NCBI RefSeq assembly: GCF_016863255.1
Contig: NZ_BOON01000027.1
Span: 62,001-126,000 of the forward strand
Source: Planosporangium mesophilum
GTDB taxonomy: Bacteria; Actinomycetota; Actinomycetes; Mycobacteriales; Micromonosporaceae
DNA: 64,000 bases
Direction: 5' to 3'
Below the pieces are notes generated by a model, which ran no database searches, was not told the DNA's origin, and saw only the letters and a program-made list of their open reading frames with translations. Made by a program: the position numbers and the translations under genes. This document shows, piece after piece, positions 17,627 through 27,129 of this stretch (position 1 is its first letter; every line of letters begins with the position of its first letter).

Positions 17627-18607
17627 GTGCAGGAGACGCGTCTCGACACGGCGCGGATCCGGGCGGCTCGCCGGGTAATCGACCCGGTTTTTCTCGACAC
17701 TCCGCTGTACCGCTGCGAGGCGCTGGAGCCCGCCCTCGGGTGCACGGTGAGCATCAAGCTCGAAACGGCGAACCCGGTCCGCAGCTTCAAGGCCCGCGGC
17801 ACCGAGGTAGTCGCGAGCCTGCTCGCCGACAATGGCTCGCGAGCCGTGGTGTGTGCCAGCGCGGGCAACCTTGGCCAAGCCCTCGCTTGGTCCGGTCGCG
17901 GCCGGGGGCTCGACGTCACCGTCGTGGCATCCCGGTTTGCGCCTGCGGCCAAGCTTGACCGCATCCGCGCATTGGACGCCAGGTTTGAGCTGGTGGACGG
18001 CGACTTCGACATGGCTCGCGAACGGGCGGTTGCCGTCGCGCGGTACGACGGCAACCGGTTGGTCGAAGACAGCCTGGACATCGAGACCTGCGAGGGCGCG
18101 GCGACCATCGGCCTGGAACTGGTGGACACCGTGCCGTCGTTCGACGCCGTCCTGATTGCTCTCGGCGGCGGGGCGCTGGCCACCGGGGTGGGTCACGTGG
18201 TGAAGGCCTGGGCGCCCGAAGTCGAAATGATCTGCATCCAGCCGCTGGGCGCACCGGCGATGACACACTCGTGGCGCCGACGGCGCGTCGTCACCACCGA
18301 CTCGACCGACACCATCGCTGACGGCGTCGCCGGCCGGCATCCCATCCCGGCCGTCCTGGACGACCTCCTCCTGGTCGCTGACGACGCCGTCCTGGTCCAG
18401 GAGGCGTCGATCATCGCCGGTATGCGGATGCTCCTCGACCACGCTGGCCTCGTCGTCGAACCGTCAGCCGCGCTCGGCATCGCGGCGATCCTCGAAGACC
18501 GTGACCGCTTCGCCAGCCGACACGTAGTCACCATCGTGTGCGGCAGCAACGTCGACGTAGACGCCTATCGCCGCTGGGTCGGTGCGGCTCCCATCCACAA
18601 GTCTTGA
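17627..18607 (+). CDS. PLP-dependent threonine dehydratase-like enzyme
   Basis: A 326-aa fold-type II PLP enzyme. The Schiff-base Lys55 lies in SFKARG, the Asn loop is ASAGNLGQ, and the glycine-rich phosphate site is ALGGGALATG. Relatives deaminate threonine or serine, or act as racemases; there is no C-terminal regulatory domain, so this resembles the catabolic form. GTG 17627 aligns with the start of a paralogue at 49202 (about three quarters identical by eye). It stands alone between a terminator and a chemoreceptor gene. Exact substrate unknown. Confidence 0.85.
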   Translation: MQETRLDTARIRAARRVIDPVFLDTPLYRCEALEPALGCTVSIKLETANPVRSFKARGTEVVASLLADNGSRAVVCASAGNLGQALAWSGRGRGLDVTVVASRFAPAAKLDRIRALDARFELVDGDFDMARERAVAVARYDGNRLVEDSLDIETCEGAATIGLELVDTVPSFDAVLIALGGGALATGVGHVVKAWAPEVEMICIQPLGAPAMTHSWRRRRVVTTDSTDTIADGVAGRHPIPAVLDDLLLVADDAVLVQEASIIAGMRMLLDHAGLVVEPSAALGIAAILEDRDRFASRHVVTIVCGSNVDVDAYRRWVGAAPIHKS

Positions 18608-18901
18608 CAATTGCTCCAAGGTCGAGCGCTGGCAGTCGACGAGGAGACGCGCGCCGACAACCTAGCCGATCTTGGGCATTCGGCCCGGCTGTCGACAGCC
18701 GAGTGCCGGCGCGAGCGGGCTCTCGGCGTCGTTGAGAGACCTGCAACACCAGGCCCCTCGGTTTTCTACGAACTGACCGTGCTCGACCGATCTCGGTCCT
18801 GATGACTCGGGTGACCGGGACCGGCCTGTGGAATGCGCAGGCAGTAGGGCATCGAGTGGCTGTCGCGTGGGCGAGGCGACTTCGAACTGGGGAGGATGAC
18901 G

Positions 18902-20533
18902 ATGTCGGGTACGGGTGATGGCGCCGGCAGGCGCAACGTGGTTTCCAGGTGGTTCGCCGACCGGACGGTACGAACGAAGATCATTTCTCTCTTCGTGACG
19001 CTGGCGGTCGTGGCTCTCCCGTCGTGCGGCGTCATCGTCACGTCTATGGCGAATTTGAGCGGGGCGGCCTCCGACCTCTACAACACGGGCGTGGCACAGA
19101 CCGCTCGGGTCGGCGAGATTCGCCAATCGTATTCGCAGCTCGGCGCGGACGTGACCAACATCTGGACGCCGGCGCCCGGCAGCAAGGAGTTCGACGCCAC
19201 GGTCGCTGGGCTGCAGGCCGGCGACGCCGCCGTCGACCAGGCACTGGCCAAGTACACCTCGGGTGTCACGACCGGCCGCGAACAGGCCGTCGCGAAGTTC
19301 AAGGCTGACCTGGTCTCGTACCGCCAGATCCGCGATCAGCAGGTCATTCCCAGCCTCCGCGCCGGCGACGCCGGGAAGGCGAGGGACGTGTGGAGCACGA
19401 CGTTCGCCGCGGCTAACAAGGCGATCGCGGACGATCTGGACGCACTGGGCGCCATCGAGAAGAATCTGGCCGGCGTGCGGCACGCAGAGGCGAAGGCAGC
19501 CTACACCAGTGCCCTCACCACGCTGGCAACGGTGCTCGTGTTGGGTCTGGGGCTGTGCTTCGCCCTGGCGTTGTACGTGGCCCGGCTCATCGTGGGTACG
19601 GTGCGCAAGGTGTCCTATGTTGCCGAGGGCCTTGCCGCCGGTGACCTGACCCGGTCGTCCGATGTCGATGACCGTGACGAGCTCGGCCAGATGGCCCGGT
19701 CGTTGGACGCGGCGACGAACAACCTGCGCGAGGCGATCGGTACTGTCGCGGCCAACTCCCAGCGGCTGGCCTCCTCGAGTGAGGACATGTCGGGTGTCTC
19801 GGCGCGGATCGCGGCGTCGGCGGAGGAGAGCAGCACGCAGGCAGGACTGGTGTCGGCCGCGGCCGGGCAGGTCTCGGGCAACGTGAGTACGGTGGCGACC
19901 AGCGCCGAGGAGATGGGGGCGTCGATCCGCGAGATCGCCCACAACGCGACCGAGGCGGCTCGGGTGGCCGCGGGCGCCGTGAGCGGCGCGGAGACCGCGA
20001 CCGCGACGGTGGCGCGCCTGGGCGAGTCGTCGGTGGAGATCGGCAACGTGGTCAAGGTGATCACGTCGATCGCCGAGCAGACGAACCTGCTGGCGCTCAA
20101 CGCCACGATCGAGGCCGCTCGGGCGGGCGAAGCGGGTAAGGGGTTCGCGGTGGTGGCCACCGAGGTCAAGGATCTGGCAGAGGAGACGGCGAAGGCGACC
20201 GAGGACATCTCGCGGCGCGTCCAGGCGATCCAGGCGGACTCGACCGCCGCGGTGGAGGCGATCGCCCACATCGCCGAGGTCATCAGGGAGATCAACGGTT
20301 TCCAGGCCACGATCGCCTCGGCGGTCGAGGAGCAGACCGTCACCACCAACGAGATGAGCCGCAGCGTCGCCGAGGCGGCGACCGGCGCGACCGACATCGC
20401 CTCGAACATCACCGGCGTGGCCAGTGCGGCGCATACGACCAGTGAGGGTGTCAACGACGCCCGCCGTACGGCCGACGAACTGGCCCGCATGAGCGGCGAG
20501 CTTCAGCAACTCGTCCGGCGCTTCACCATCTGA
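18902..20533 (+). CDS. Methyl-accepting chemotaxis protein
   Basis: A 543-aa transmembrane chemoreceptor. One membrane helix lies near residues 25-50, a four-helix-bundle-like extracellular domain follows to about 205, a second helix ([19 protein letters not shown]) is near 205-225, then a HAMP domain and a signalling domain with the conserved tip [20 protein letters not shown]. The C-terminus lacks a CheR/CheB tether pentapeptide. ATG 18902 is preferred because GGGGAGG (18889-18895) abuts ATG 18896 but is 6 bases from 18902. No other chemotaxis genes are nearby. Confidence 0.92.
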   Translation: MSGTGDGAGRRNVVSRWFADRTVRTKIISLFVTLAVVALPSCGVIVTSMANLSGAASDLYNTGVAQTARVGEIRQSYSQLGADVTNIWTPAPGSKEFDATVAGLQAGDAAVDQALAKYTSGVTTGREQAVAKFKADLVSYRQIRDQQVIPSLRAGDAGKARDVWSTTFAAANKAIADDLDALGAIEKNLAGVRHAEAKAAYTSALTTLATVLVLGLGLCFALALYVARLIVGTVRKVSYVAEGLAAGDLTRSSDVDDRDELGQMARSLDAATNNLREAIGTVAANSQRLASSSEDMSGVSARIAASAEESSTQAGLVSAAAGQVSGNVSTVATSAEEMGASIREIAHNATEAARVAAGAVSGAETATATVARLGESSVEIGNVVKVITSIAEQTNLLALNATIEAARAGEAGKGFAVVATEVKDLAEETAKATEDISRRVQAIQADSTAAVEAIAHIAEVIREINGFQATIASAVEEQTVTTNEMSRSVAEAATGATDIASNITGVASAAHTTSEGVNDARRTADELARMSGELQQLVRRFTI

Positions 20534-20606
20534 ACCCGCTCGCGCGGCACGGAGCCGGCAGCGGAACGGGCGGAGTGGGCTAGCCGAGTTTTCCGGCTGT
20601 CCGACC

Positions 20607-20695
20607 GCCGGTGTCGGATTCCACCGGCGGCGACAGCGAAGACGGCGCCGTCGCGGAGCAATCGGTCGTAGGTGCCGGTTGCTCCGCGACGGCGC
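20607..20695 (+). terminator. Two hairpins after the chemoreceptor gene
   Basis: A 9-bp stem (CCGCCGGTG / CACCGGCGG) spans 20607-20632. A perfect 17-bp stem follows, with arms at 20645-20661 and 20679-20695 and a 17-base loop. They probably terminate the chemoreceptor transcript. The long stem could also be an IS or recombination relic, because an IS stub begins 155 bases further on. Confidence 0.55.
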
Positions 20696-20850
20696 AACCG
20701 CCGTACGGGCATTCCGAAGGAAGCCAGGAGCGAGGCCGGGTTGATGACTTCACCGGTCAGGCTTCCTCGATCTTGTCGGCGCTCGATGCAATGAAGCCCT
20801 GGGGATCCGGTTGGTAGCGATCGGTCCGGTCGTTCCCTGGGCTGCCGGTG

Positions 20851-21055
20851 GGTGCCAGAAAGTCGTCCGTTGCGGTTGAACTGGGGTTTCGTGGGCCGGT
20901 GCCTGCTGGGGAGGCTCGGCGAGTGGTATTGCGACTGCTCTACCTGGTGTTCTCGCAGTTGATGCAGTGGTTGGTGTTGCTGGCCCGGGATGCGGCCGCG
21001 AAGGACGTCGAGCTGTTGGTGTTGCGGCAGGAGGTGTCGGTGTTGCGCCGGCTCA
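20851..21055 (+). mobile_element. IS integrase 5' stub, copy A
   Basis: About 205 bases match a second stub at 42563, including about 75 bases upstream of the reading frame (both begin gggtgccagaaagtcgtccg). The coding part reads LRLLYLVFSQLMQWLVLLAR and AAKDVELLVLRQEVSVLRR, the N-terminus of an IS integrase. Homology ends abruptly near 21051; the rest of the element is missing. Confidence 0.7.
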
Positions 21056-21193
21056 TGACGTATGGGTCGTTGGCGTGCGCCACGGCGGTGGTGCGGGGAG
21101 CGGTGGGAAGGGCGTTACCGCTTGGGCGGCCGTGATCTTCGCGGCTCGTGGCTGCCGCGCGGTCGCGTTCCTTGCGGTCTGGCTTGGTGTGGG

Positions 21194-21820
21194 TCAGTTC
21201 TTCGTGAGTGCCGAGGCGATCTGGCCGACGAGCACCGCGAACGGCATGTCGAGCGCGGCGTAGACGGCGTTGGCGAGGGGGTCGGCGTTGTCGGCGAGGA
21301 TCTCGACCATGGCGCTGGAGTAGTCGATCGGCACCACGCCGGCCTGCTGCATGCGCAGCAGTCCCGCTTCGCGCTTGGTCTGCCAGAAGGTGCCAGAGGC
21401 GTCGATCACGGCGTACGCGTCGAAACCCTCTGCCGTCGCGCTGATGGCGGGGAACGCGAGGCACACCTCGGTGGAGATGCCAGTGATGATCAGCTTGTTC
21501 CGGCCGGTCGCCCGGATCGCGGCGTTGACGCGGTGGTCGTCCCAGGCGTTCACGGTCGAGCGGTCGATGATGTCGAGGTCGTCGGGCAGCACCGCGGCCA
21601 ACTCCGGGATGACCGGTCCCCACATGCTGTCCGCCGCGGTGGTGGTGATCACCAACGGCAGGCTCAGCACCTGGGCGGCCTTGGTTAGGGCCACCACGTT
21701 GTGCTTCAGCTCCCCGGTGGGGATGTCGCGCACGCCGCTGTACAGGCCGATCTGGTGGTCGATGATCACCACGGCGGCGTTGTCGCGGGTCAACCGCTCG
21801 GTGAACTTGTTCGCGGGCAT
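21194..21820 (-). CDS. Isochorismatase-family cysteine hydrolase (YcaC-like)
   Basis: A 208-aa hydrolase. The catalytic Asp is in VVIIDHQIGL and the nucleophile Cys in GISTEVCLAFP, as in YcaC-type enzymes of unknown physiological substrate. ATG 21820 is preceded by GGGGAGGA on the minus strand. It is transcribed away from the ferredoxin-reductase gene, with about 310 bases between them. It may act on a nicotinamide- or carbamate-like compound; sequence does not decide. Confidence 0.88.
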   Translation of the reverse strand: MPANKFTERLTRDNAAVVIIDHQIGLYSGVRDIPTGELKHNVVALTKAAQVLSLPLVITTTAADSMWGPVIPELAAVLPDDLDIIDRSTVNAWDDHRVNAAIRATGRNKLIITGISTEVCLAFPAISATAEGFDAYAVIDASGTFWQTKREAGLLRMQQAGVVPIDYSSAMVEILADNADPLANAVYAALDMPFAVLVGQIASALTKN

Positions 21821-22130
21821 CGGGGTCCTCCCCGGTTCGCCAGGGCCGGGAATCCGGTAGCACGGCGCTCCGGCAGAGCATCAGCGCACAGTCGCTGTTA
21901 CTGACAAATCGTCGTCAACTGCCAGTTTAGGTCGAGTAGCCGGCAGGGAGTTCACCTCGCGGCTCGCAGCGTGAACGCTGGCTGGCCGTGGCGTTGTTGA
22001 TCGCCGCTGTGCGTCGATGTCCAGTGCCTTGGCTACTTGTTCGGCCGCGTGGGCCGCCCGATCGCCCGAAGGTTCGCCGACGTCCAACCGGGAATGCATA
22101 AGTGCCGCCTGAGCCGGGAAGGTGCGGATC
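21821..22130. other. Divergent intergenic region
   Basis: No convincing gene. TGAC-N8-GTCA at 21902-21917 is a possible small operator near the isochorismatase promoter. A short minus-strand reading frame covers most of the interval but has no recognisable family or ribosome-binding site. Confidence 0.3.
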
Positions 22131-23828
22131 ATGAGGGTTGTCGTGAACCTCACGCGCTGCCAGGCGTACGCGCAGTGCGCCTTTCTCGCCCCCGACGTGT
22201 TCCGCATGCGCGGCAACGAGGCGCTGCTGTACGACCCGCAGCCCGACGGCGCGCAGCGTGAGCAGGTGCTGCGGGCCGCGGCGGCCTGCCCGGTGCAGGC
22301 CATCCTGGTCGATCACGTCACTGACCGGGAAGCCACCGCGGCGGCGCGGACGGCGGCGTCCGCGGTGGCCTCCCGGTCGGTTCCGATGCAGCGGGCAGCC
22401 GGGCGGGCCGCGCCGAACCAGGTATCCGCGCCGGCGTCGGGGTTGCGCGACGCCGCGGTCGAGGCGTTGCGCCGGAGCGGGCGGGTCGTGATCGCGGGCG
22501 CGTCGCTGGCCGGTCTGGCCGCGGCGGCGACCCTGCGCCGGGAGGGCTTCACCGGCTCGCTGACCATCATCGGGGACGAGCCGTACCGGCCCTACGACCG
22601 ACCGCCCCTGTCAAAACAGGTCCTCGACGGATGGGTACCCGCGGATCACACCGGGCTGCCGCTGCGCGATGAGGTCAACGCGCGGTGGCTGCTCGGCGTG
22701 CCCGCGACCGGGCTGGACCTGGCCGGCAAGCGGGTAATCCTCGCCGACGGCGGCACGGTCGGCTACGACCGGGTACTCATCGCCACCGGTACCCGGGCCC
22801 GGCCCTGGTTCAACGCGGGCGAGGCCGCCCTCGACGGGGTGTTCGGACTGCGCAGCCGCGACGACGCCACCGGCCTGTACCGGCGGCTGGCCGAGCGGCC
22901 CCGCCGGGTACTGGTCATCGGCGGCGGGTTCACCGGCTCCGAGGTCGCCTCCACCTGCCGGGAGCGGGGTCTGGCGGTGACGGTGGTCGAGCGGGGCCCG
23001 GCGCCGCTGGTCGGTGCGCTGGGCGGGGTGATCGGCGCGGTCGCCGCCGACCTGCAGCGCGAGCACGGCGTCGACCTGCGGTGTGGCGTCACCGTCGCCG
23101 CTCTGGAAGGCGACGGTGCCGGCCGGCTGCGTCGCGCCCACCTGTCCGACGGCAGCACCGTCGACGCTGAGGTTGCCGTGGTGGCGCTGGGCGCGATCCG
23201 CAACACCGAATGGCTGTACGGCTCCGGGTTGGCCGTCGGCGACTGGGGTGTGGGCTGCGACGCCGGCTGCCGGGCGTTCGACGTCAACGGCGTGGTCTCC
23301 GACGACGTCTTCGTCGCCGGGGACGTGGCGCGCTTTCCGCACCCGCTGTACGACTACCAGTTCCTTGCCCTCGAACACTGGGGCAACGCCGTGACCCAGG
23401 CCCAGATCGCCGCCCACAACATGATCAGCGCCCCGGCCGACCGGTGGCCGCACCTGGCCAGTCCGGTGTTCTGGTCGGCGCAGTTCGGCACGAACATCAA
23501 GTCGGTCGGGGTGCCGACCTACGCCGACCAGGTCACCATCGTCCAGGGTTCGGTGGCCGAGCGCCGGTTCATGGCCGCCTACGGCTACCAGGGGCGCATC
23601 ACCGCCGCGCTCGGATTCAACCAGGGCAAGTGGCTGGAGTTCTACCAAGGCCTGATCGAGGCGGCCGCGCCGTTCCCGCCCGACTTCCGCCACGTCGACC
23701 AACCCGTCGACGGGCAGCCCGTACCGGCCCAGCTACCCGACCGGAAGATCCGCGACCGGCACGCCACCGTGGTGATGACCGGCCACGACCCGAGCGAGCG
23801 CCGCGCGGAGCTGATCTACCACCACTGA
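22131..23828 (+). CDS. Ferredoxin-FAD oxidoreductase fusion, probable P450 redox partner
   Basis: A 565-aa single chain. Residues 1-65 are an actinomycete [3Fe-4S] ferredoxin with three cysteine ligands (RCQAYAQC and ACPVQAI). After a roughly 50-residue Ala-rich linker comes an FAD/NAD(P)H reductase: VIAGASLAGLAAAATLR (FAD), PYRPYDRPPLSKQVL, VLVIGGGFTGSEVAS (NAD(P)H) and VFVAGDVARFP. It would pass electrons from NAD(P)H through FAD to the iron-sulfur cluster. ATG 22131 fits GGGAAGG at 22115-22121. A P450 gene follows 37 bases later, making a self-contained monooxygenase system. Such fusions are less common than separate ferredoxin and reductase genes. Confidence 0.9.
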   Translation: MRVVVNLTRCQAYAQCAFLAPDVFRMRGNEALLYDPQPDGAQREQVLRAAAACPVQAILVDHVTDREATAAARTAASAVASRSVPMQRAAGRAAPNQVSAPASGLRDAAVEALRRSGRVVIAGASLAGLAAAATLRREGFTGSLTIIGDEPYRPYDRPPLSKQVLDGWVPADHTGLPLRDEVNARWLLGVPATGLDLAGKRVILADGGTVGYDRVLIATGTRARPWFNAGEAALDGVFGLRSRDDATGLYRRLAERPRRVLVIGGGFTGSEVASTCRERGLAVTVVERGPAPLVGALGGVIGAVAADLQREHGVDLRCGVTVAALEGDGAGRLRRAHLSDGSTVDAEVAVVALGAIRNTEWLYGSGLAVGDWGVGCDAGCRAFDVNGVVSDDVFVAGDVARFPHPLYDYQFLALEHWGNAVTQAQIAAHNMISAPADRWPHLASPVFWSAQFGTNIKSVGVPTYADQVTIVQGSVAERRFMAAYGYQGRITAALGFNQGKWLEFYQGLIEAAAPFPPDFRHVDQPVDGQPVPAQLPDRKIRDRHATVVMTGHDPSERRAELIYHH

Positions 23829-23865
23829 CCGCGCGTGCCGGGGGCATCCAGGAGAAGGCATTGTC

Positions 23866-25158
23866 ATGACACAGCCCAGCATCTACGAGCAGATCCTCGA
23901 CCCCGCCAACCGGGCCAACCCGTATCCGCTCTACGCCGAGCTGCGCCAGACCCCGGTGGCCCGTGAGGCCGACGGCACCTACGTGGTCAGCACCTACCGT
24001 GAGATCGCCGCGCTGCTGCACGACCCACGGGTCAGCTCGGACCCCCGCAACCACCCCGAACTGGCCGGCGCCCCGCCCGGAGCGGAGGGGGGACCGGCTG
24101 ACTTGCCACTGGCCTTCATCAACCTCGACCCGCCCACCCATGACCGGCTGCGGGAGCTGGCCACCCGGCCGTTCGGGCCGCCCTGCACCCCCGGCCGCGT
24201 CGATGGCATGCGGCCCTGGCTGACCGAACTCGCGAACGGCCTGATCGACGACTTCGCCGGCAAGCACCGTGTCGACCTCGTCGACGACTTCGCCTACCCG
24301 CTGCCGGTGACCGCGATCTGCCGGCTGCTCGGCGTCCCCCGCGAGGACCAGCCGCGTTTTCACCACTGGGCCGACGCGCAAGTCGAGACCGCCGACCCGA
24401 CCACCGGCACGTTCGCCGAGCGCCAGCGCAGACGAAACCAGATCACGGCTGAACTCGGCGCGTACCTCAACGGGCTCGCCGACGCCCACGCCCGCCGGCC
24501 CGGCGACGACCTGATCTCCGGGCTACTCACCGACACCGGCCCGCACGCACCGATGTCCCTGGGCGACCTGCTGAGCACCGCCGCGCTGCTGCTGGTCGCC
24601 GGCCACGAGACCACCGTCAACCTCATCGCGGGCGGCATGCTCACCCTGCTGCGCCACCCCGACGTCCTCGACCGGCTGCGCCACGAACCCGACCTGATCA
24701 TCCCGCTGGTCGAGGAGCTGCTGCGCTACGAACCACCAGTACATCTCCTGACCAGCCGCAGCGCGCTGGCCGACATCGACATCGCCGGCACCACCATCCC
24801 TCAGGGCTCGCCGATCGCGCTGGTGCTCGCCGCCGGTGACCGCGACCCCGACCGCTTCCCCGACCCGGACCGCTTCGACCCCGACCGCACGGACAACGTC
24901 CACCTCGGCTTCGGCAGCGGCATCCACTACTGCTTCGGCGCCCCGCTCGCGCGGGTCGAGGCGCAGGTCGCGCTGGCTGTGCTCGCCAGCCGGCTGGTGA
25001 ACCCCCGGCTGGTGGCCGACCCGCCGCCGTACCGGCCCAACCCGACCCTGCGCGGTCCCCGCCACCTCCTGGTCGACTACGACGCCGTCGCCCCGGTGGC
25101 CGAGGCAGCGGTCGGGGTACAGCCACGCGAACGCGTGCTGCGACCGGCACACGGATAG
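23866..25158 (+). CDS. Cytochrome P450
   Basis: A 430-aa soluble bacterial class I P450. The I-helix oxygen-activation motif is VAGHETT, the ExxR motif is EELLR, and the heme loop FGSGIHYCFGAPLAR places the axial ligand at Cys356. ATG 23866 follows GGAGAAGG. It directly follows the ferredoxin-reductase fusion and is probably co-transcribed with it. No biosynthetic cluster surrounds it, so a catabolic or xenobiotic hydroxylation role is as likely as a tailoring one. Confidence 0.93.
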   Translation: MTQPSIYEQILDPANRANPYPLYAELRQTPVAREADGTYVVSTYREIAALLHDPRVSSDPRNHPELAGAPPGAEGGPADLPLAFINLDPPTHDRLRELATRPFGPPCTPGRVDGMRPWLTELANGLIDDFAGKHRVDLVDDFAYPLPVTAICRLLGVPREDQPRFHHWADAQVETADPTTGTFAERQRRRNQITAELGAYLNGLADAHARRPGDDLISGLLTDTGPHAPMSLGDLLSTAALLLVAGHETTVNLIAGGMLTLLRHPDVLDRLRHEPDLIIPLVEELLRYEPPVHLLTSRSALADIDIAGTTIPQGSPIALVLAAGDRDPDRFPDPDRFDPDRTDNVHLGFGSGIHYCFGAPLARVEAQVALAVLASRLVNPRLVADPPPYRPNPTLRGPRHLLVDYDAVAPVAEAAVGVQPRERVLRPAHG

Positions 25159-25219
25159 AACGCCGCCCGCCCAGTCCCGCGAACAACGGAGCCGGACGGA
25201 TGAGCTCGCCATGGTGGGG

Positions 25220-25421
25220 GCACCTTAACGGTCACGGCCACGAGGTCGACATCGTCACAACGCGCCAGGTCCTCGGGGTTGCCGAAGAGTGCCCGCAGTT
25301 CATAGCCGTCCAGTCCGGCCAGGGCGGGCACGTGGGCGGTTGCTGCCCAGCCGCCGCCAGCGCTCAGGCCGACGATTCTGACGCCGATCGGCCTGTACCG
25401 GGCGACGGAGGCTGATGCCAT
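25220..25421 (-). pseudogene. Gfo/Idh/MocA oxidoreductase remnant
   Basis: Reading leftward from ATG 25421, IGVRIVGLSAGGGWAATAHV and PALAGLDGYELRAL match the NAD-binding N-terminus of this family. About 25 residues are then missing before NPEDLARCDDVDLVAVTVKV, and the C-terminal domain is absent. It is an internally deleted and truncated gene. Confidence 0.65.
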
Positions 25422-25627
25422 GACCGCATCCCTTCACTCGTGGTGGCACCGCGGCCTGGATGCACCCAGCGATGTCCGGGATCGGCGCCTGCCCCAGCCG
25501 GGTACCGGCGCGACCGCCGGCCGCCGTCGGGCAGCGGGGTATACCGAGCCAGGCGACCGAGCAGCCCCCGGCCAGGGCCGCGAAACGGCAACGCGGGCGT
25601 CGTTTGCCGTGGTCGGTGTGCGCCCGG

Positions 25628-26386
25628 TCAGAGGCCGCCGGAGACGGTGATGTCGCTGCCGGTGACGTACGACGCCGCCGGGGAGATCAGCCACGACACG
25701 GCGTCGGCGATCTCGTTGGGCCGGCCCACGCGACCGATCGGGCTGCTCGTGGCGGCCTCCTTCGCTCCTGGGGTCGCCGCTGCCATCTCCGTGTCGATGA
25801 CGCCCGGCGAGACGCTGTTGACGCGGATCCCTTCGGGGGCGACCTCGTTGGACAGGCCACGGCTGAACGTCACCACGGCGCCCTTGGTGGCCTCGTACGG
25901 CACGAATCCTGCTATGCCGGGGGGCGCCTGGGCGCCGATCGAGGCGATGTTGACGATCGAGCCACCGGAGCCGCCGTGCGCGGTGGACATCGCCTGCACG
26001 GCGTGCTTGGCGCAGACCATGGGCCCCACGACGTTGATCTGCATCAGGCGGGCGAGCTTGTCCGTGTCCTGCTCGTCGATGCGGGCACGCGCGCCGGTCG
26101 TTCCGGCGTTGTTGACCAGCGCGGCCAGCGGCCCCAGCTCGCGCTGCGCCCGGTCGAACAGGTCCGCGACGTCGTCTGATGCCGTCACGTCCGCGCGCAC
26201 GGCCACCGCCCGGCCGCCCCGGGCGCGGATGGTGGAGACCACCGACTCGGCGCCGTCGGCGTCCGCGGCGTAGTTGACGACCACGCCGTACCCGTCCTCG
26301 GCCAGCTTCTCGGCGATCGCGGCGCCGATACCCCGGCTGGCGCCGGTGACGATCACCGCGCCCTTGCCCTGCTCAGCTCTCGTCAT
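25628..26386 (-). CDS. Short-chain dehydrogenase/reductase (FabG-like)
   Basis: A 252-aa SDR. Seen: NAD(P)-binding TGASRGIG, NNAGTTGAR, catalytic Ser in NIASIGAQ and YEATK (Tyr-x-x-x-Lys), and C-terminal YVTGSDITVSGGL. It reduces or oxidises a keto/hydroxyl group in the cytosol. ATG 26386 has GGAAGG at a good distance upstream; the frame continues upstream without similarity. It stands alone between two decayed genes. Confidence 0.9.
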   Translation of the reverse strand: MTRAEQGKGAVIVTGASRGIGAAIAEKLAEDGYGVVVNYAADADGAESVVSTIRARGGRAVAVRADVTASDDVADLFDRAQRELGPLAALVNNAGTTGARARIDEQDTDKLARLMQINVVGPMVCAKHAVQAMSTAHGGSGGSIVNIASIGAQAPPGIAGFVPYEATKGAVVTFSRGLSNEVAPEGIRVNSVSPGVIDTEMAAATPGAKEAATSSPIGRVGRPNEIADAVSWLISPAASYVTGSDITVSGGL

Positions 26387-26835
26387 CTCATTGACCTTCC
26401 ACCGCTGGATCTCGTGTCGGGCCGAGCTGCACACGGGGCGGTCCACAACGTGCTCGACCCGACGATGAACGATCAGCAAGCCCAGGTTGACCAACCGCAT
26501 CCGACAACTACCCACAGCGGCCAGCGCGAACCCGCGTAATCCCCTGATCAGAGCACGGTTGCCCAGCGCCGTGACGCGGTCGCTTCCGTGCCAACGGTGA
26601 TACAAGCCGGTGTGGGTGACTGGCCGGTTGGTCGCTTCGGTTGGTGGTGCATACCCCCGCCTCCGTTGCCGTTTCCGCTGTCTGGTGCGCGGAACCTGGG
26701 GTTGCAGGGCTGTGGTCTCGGGGACAAGTTTCCGATGCGATGCCCACCGCGCGGCCCGCCGCCTACGACGATCAGGCGTCGCACCAGATCCAGCCGGTCC
26801 GGCTCCCCGTGCTGGGCAATCGGCCGCTGACGAAG

Positions 26836-27038
26836 TCAACGAGCGAGTCGATGATGGTCGGGCACCGCGTCGAGGAAGGACGCGGCATCGTGGGCGGCCG
26901 CCTCGGTGGTGTCGGGGTGCAACCGGTAGAGGTGAGGCCGGGGCTGCTGAACAGCACGACCTCGCCGTCTCGGGCGAACTCGTCGGTCAGCGCCAGGTCG
27001 TGGTCATCGAGGTTGCTCATCACGTGCAGGGAGAACAC
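26836..27038 (-). pseudogene. Alpha/beta hydrolase N-terminal remnant, frameshifted
   Basis: From the minus strand, EFARDGEVVLFSSPGLTSTG resembles the start of an alpha/beta hydrolase. The next family-like segment (DTTEAAAHDAASFLDAVPDHH) lies in another frame and ends at a stop at 26836. The nucleophile and His regions are missing. I see nothing recognisable in the remaining gene-free sequence between 26387 and 26835. Confidence 0.45.
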
Positions 27039-27129
27039 CAGCGGGGTGGTGCAGGGCGCCGAGGCGCCGGTACGCGAATGACTTGCGATCCACGAACCGG
27101 CGGGTATGCCGTGACGGCGGTGCTTGCGG

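Noticed and set aside
18662-20509. A 615-codon minus-strand reading frame opposite the chemoreceptor gene
   Set aside because: It is composed of Arg/Gly/His-rich low-information sequence and is the antisense shadow of a well-supported chemoreceptor gene.
21881-22303. A 140-codon minus-strand reading frame between isochorismatase and ferredoxin-reductase genes
   Set aside because: No ribosome-binding site or family match, and its first part overlaps the conserved ferredoxin codons.
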